DNA of 16,656 bases, taken from positions 1 to 16,656 of the forward strand of contig NZ_JAKJHX010000065.1 in assembly GCF_021648855.1 (NCBI RefSeq), read 5' to 3'. The DNA is from Tychonema litorale BBK16. GTDB taxonomy: Bacteria; Cyanobacteriota; Cyanobacteriia; Cyanobacteriales; Microcoleaceae. This document shows, one piece after another, positions 14,858-16,656 of this stretch. How positions within the stretch are numbered: the stretch's first letter is position 1; each line of letters begins with the position of its first letter. Both the position numbers and the translations under genes were made by a program. The notes beneath the pieces are model-generated. The model was not told the DNA's origin, did not search any database, and saw only the letters and a program-made list of their open reading frames with translations.

Positions 14858-15577
14858 ATGACTTTGATTTACCGCTGTCAAATCGAGTTGCACGATAGCC
14901 TTTATTTTGCAACTCGCGAGATAGGAAGACTTTACGAAACAGAGCCTGTAATTCACAATTACGCGCTTTGTTACGCCCTCGGTTTGGTGGATAGCGAAAT
15001 CTATGCTACCACCGTTGCTGAAGAACATTCCTATCGCTATTTTTGCCCCGAACAAATCCCTAAATATGAGCAGCATTTAACGGCGCTCAACCAACAGGGG
15101 ATTTATGTCACTCCGGCCCGATCGCTCTTTCACTCCTCTACTCTCAACACTTGGAAATACGCCAACAACAATTATCACGTTGAGATGGAGAAAACCCAGA
15201 AAAACATCCCCAGTTTTGGCAGAACCAAAGAAATTGCGCCGGAAAGCAAATTTGAGTTTTTCATTATCTCAGAAAAGGCTTTAAAACTGGCTAAATGGAT
15301 TCGTTTGGGAAAGTGGATGACTAAAGCTGAGTTGAAGATTAAGGAACAGAAGGAAGTGAAGCGATCGCAATCTGAAGCAGACGTAATCTTTCCCTATCTA
15401 CTCAATCCTTTAGATGTGATGTTTTCCCATCAAGTGATTAGCTACGATGTGGTGAATATGCCTCCGGTTAGCCTCATCCAAAATGTCAAAATGAGAGGGC
15501 AATATTATGAGTTTGACAATGAATCTTACAAACTCAAAATTCCTGGTTGCATGGAATATCGCTTTCGCGCTGATTAA
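14858..15577 (+). CDS. csc1: Csc1 (Cas5d), crRNA 5'-handle binding subunit of the I-D complex
   Basis: 239 residues. Csc1 is the Cas5-like subunit that caps the crRNA 5' handle and helps PAM contact together with Cas10d. The N-terminus (TLIYRCQIELHDSLYFATREIGRLYETEPVIHNYALCYALGL) is the characteristic Csc1 block; the FEFFIISEKALKLAKWIRLGKWMTKAE segment and the C-terminal MPPVSLIQNVKMRGQYYEF also fit. Length is normal. It follows csc2 by 5 bp and is separated from cas6 by 88 bp that contain a dispersed hairpin repeat. Confidence 0.95.
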   Translation: MTLIYRCQIELHDSLYFATREIGRLYETEPVIHNYALCYALGLVDSEIYATTVAEEHSYRYFCPEQIPKYEQHLTALNQQGIYVTPARSLFHSSTLNTWKYANNNYHVEMEKTQKNIPSFGRTKEIAPESKFEFFIISEKALKLAKWIRLGKWMTKAELKIKEQKEVKRSQSEADVIFPYLLNPLDVMFSHQVISYDVVNMPPVSLIQNVKMRGQYYEFDNESYKLKIPGCMEYRFRAD

Positions 15578-15627
15578 TGCGAGGCGGAGCCTCTAGAAAT
15601 GCGTTCCTAGGTAGAACCTGGGAACGC
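15578..15627. repeat. Dispersed double-hairpin repeat between csc1 and cas6
   Basis: GAGGC/GCCTC (15581-15593) forms a short hairpin. GCGTTCCTAGGT (15601-15612) pairs with ACCTGGGAACGC (15616-15627) over a 3-nt loop as a 12-bp stem with one G-U pair. It looks like a family of hairpin repeats common in filamentous cyanobacteria. There is no T run after it, so it could pause transcription or stabilise RNA 3' ends rather than terminate. Confidence 0.65.
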
Positions 15628-15665
15628 TAATTTAGACAAATAACCAATTTTAACCATTAACAATT

Positions 15666-16496
15666 ATGCCGCACAGCCTCATCCTCAACCTTCTTCCCAT
15701 CGCCCCAATTCCCCCCGGATACCTCACCGGCAGACACCTGCACGCACTCTTCCTCACCCTCGTGAGCTCCGTTGACAAACAACTCGGCGATCGCCTCCAC
15801 GACGCCACAGCCCAAAAATCCTTCACTCTCAGCCCTTTACAAACTAGAAAATGCCCTTTCAAAAAACACCATTCCCTGCAATGGGAACACACGGAAGCGA
15901 TTCCAGAACATACTCCCTGTTGGTGGCGAATTACACTGCTTGATGACTCTTTATTTAGCAAATTAACTCACCTTTGGCTGAATATTAATCCCTCCAAACC
16001 CTGGCATCTTGGCCCGGCAGATTTGCTGATTACTAAGATTCTCGGAACACCTCAAATAGACCAACCTTGGGCTAATGCTTGTACTTATTCTCAACTTTAC
16101 GAACAAGCTTCGGAAACTAATCGCTTAATTGCCTTCAGTTTTGCAACTCCTACTACTTTTCGGCAGGGAAAGTTTGATTCGGTGATTCCGACTAGAGATT
16201 GCGTTTTCAACAGTCTCCTCAGTCGGTGGAATAAGTACAGCGGCATTGAGATTCCCGATCTTTCATTAGATGCACTTTTTTCGACATTTGTAAATATCAA
16301 AACTGAAAGATTGACTAACTATGAAATCAATTTTGTGGGGATGGTTGGAGAGGTTAGTTATCGGATTTTGGGAGATGTGGAGCCTTTGGTGATTAAGCAA
16401 ATTAATGCTTTGGCTGATTTTGCGCTTTACTGCGGGGTGGGGAGGAAAACTCCGATGGGGATGGGGATGACTCGGCGGATTGTTGTTAATAAATAA
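15666..16496 (+). CDS. cas6: Cas6 CRISPR RNA endoribonuclease (type I-D)
   Basis: 276 residues. Cas6 cuts the CRISPR transcript within each repeat to release mature crRNAs. The N-terminal ferredoxin-like domain carries His24 and His26 in GRHLHALFL, a likely catalytic histidine region. The C-terminal glycine-rich loop GVGRKTPMGMGM (257-268) is the family signature. No Shine-Dalgarno precedes the ATG; the gap to csc1 is 88 bp and includes a hairpin repeat, so its translation is not tightly coupled to csc1. It ends the visible operon; cas4-cas1-cas2 and an array usually follow but are outside the window. Confidence 0.93.
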   Translation: MPHSLILNLLPIAPIPPGYLTGRHLHALFLTLVSSVDKQLGDRLHDATAQKSFTLSPLQTRKCPFKKHHSLQWEHTEAIPEHTPCWWRITLLDDSLFSKLTHLWLNINPSKPWHLGPADLLITKILGTPQIDQPWANACTYSQLYEQASETNRLIAFSFATPTTFRQGKFDSVIPTRDCVFNSLLSRWNKYSGIEIPDLSLDALFSTFVNIKTERLTNYEINFVGMVGEVSYRILGDVEPLVIKQINALADFALYCGVGRKTPMGMGMTRRIVVNK

Positions 16497-16517
16497 GAGT
16501 TAAACGTAAAACTCATA

Positions 16518-16656
16518 GATTCTACCCGGCGGTTGAAACCGCGTCTACACACACAAAACCTGCCTCCGCAGGTTGAAGATTTCACCTGATGATTTCTGAT
16601 CGATTCTACCCGGCGGTTGAAACCGCGTCTACACACACAAAACCTGCCTCCGCAGG
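16518..16656. repeat. Tandem 55-bp double-hairpin repeat after cas6 (reaches window edge)
   Basis: Two identical 55-bp copies (16518-16572 and 16602-16656; period 84 bp) begin GATTCTACCCGGCGG. Each holds GCGGTT-GA-AACCGC, and each carries CCTGC-CTCC-GCAGG. The 29-bp linker is unique. It is not a CRISPR array: the repeat is too long, has two hairpins and looks like a dispersed repeat family. The second copy ends exactly at the window edge, so more units may follow. Confidence 0.75.

Noticed and set aside
16427..16636. Minus-strand frame encoding a repeated CRRGFNRRVES peptide
   Set aside because: It is a translation of the 55-bp nucleotide repeat and cas6 antisense, not a gene.
16518..16656. 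Possible CRISPR array at the window end
   Set aside because: Units are 55 bp with two hairpins, there are only two copies, and the sequence looks like a dispersed repeat; CRISPR repeats are shorter.

Overview
The window comes from a filamentous cyanobacterium, most likely an oscillatorialean such as Microcoleus or Oscillatoria. The evidence is the very frequent HIP1 octamer (GCGATCGC), cyanobacterial-type proteins throughout, and several short palindromic repeats of the kind scattered through those genomes (arms reading AGAAACCGGGTTTTT, GGAGACGGC and GCGGTTGAAACCGC). The species call is inference.

Bases 1-5520 are ordinary chromosomal genes. On the minus strand lie era (ribosome-assembly GTPase) and, 33 bp downstream of it, a partial AAA ATPase cut by the window edge. 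Then come a small exported protein of unknown function, a 90-residue minus-strand protein of unknown function, a Nudix-fold protein whose catalytic box is badly degenerate, and an ATPase/permease pair of a glycine betaine/choline-type ABC importer without a binding-protein gene. Palindromic repeats and two good hairpin terminators fill the gaps.

Bases 5520-16656 are a type I-D CRISPR-Cas effector locus. A minus-strand RHH-WYL transcription regulator faces a plus-strand gene train: PD-(D/E)XK nuclease of the DUF1016/YhcG family, cas3' helicase, a 90-residue coiled-coil protein, cas10d (csc3), csc2 (cas7d), csc1 (cas5d) and cas6. A strong Shine-Dalgarno plus in-frame GTG inside cas10d marks a probable separate Cas11d small subunit. 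The expected division of labour is as follows: Cas6 processes crRNA; Csc1, Csc2, Cas11d and Cas10d form the surveillance complex; Cas3' unwinds target DNA; and the HD domain carried on Cas10d cuts it. No adaptation genes (cas4, cas1, cas2) and no full CRISPR array are in the window; they would be expected beyond 16656.

The most unusual parts are in the cas operon. (1) Two degenerate 37-nt CRISPR-repeat-like sequences sit 76 bp apart between cas3' and the small coiled-coil gene, a layout resembling the degenerate mini-CRISPRs that encode CreA/CreR regulatory RNAs in other type I systems. (2) A DUF1016 nuclease is placed 2 bp upstream of cas3'. (3) A small coiled-coil protein has its own operator-like site, which shares the 8-mer AGTGTAAC with the WYL/nuclease divergent promoter. 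Dispersed hairpin repeats are also inserted between csc1 and cas6 and directly after cas6.
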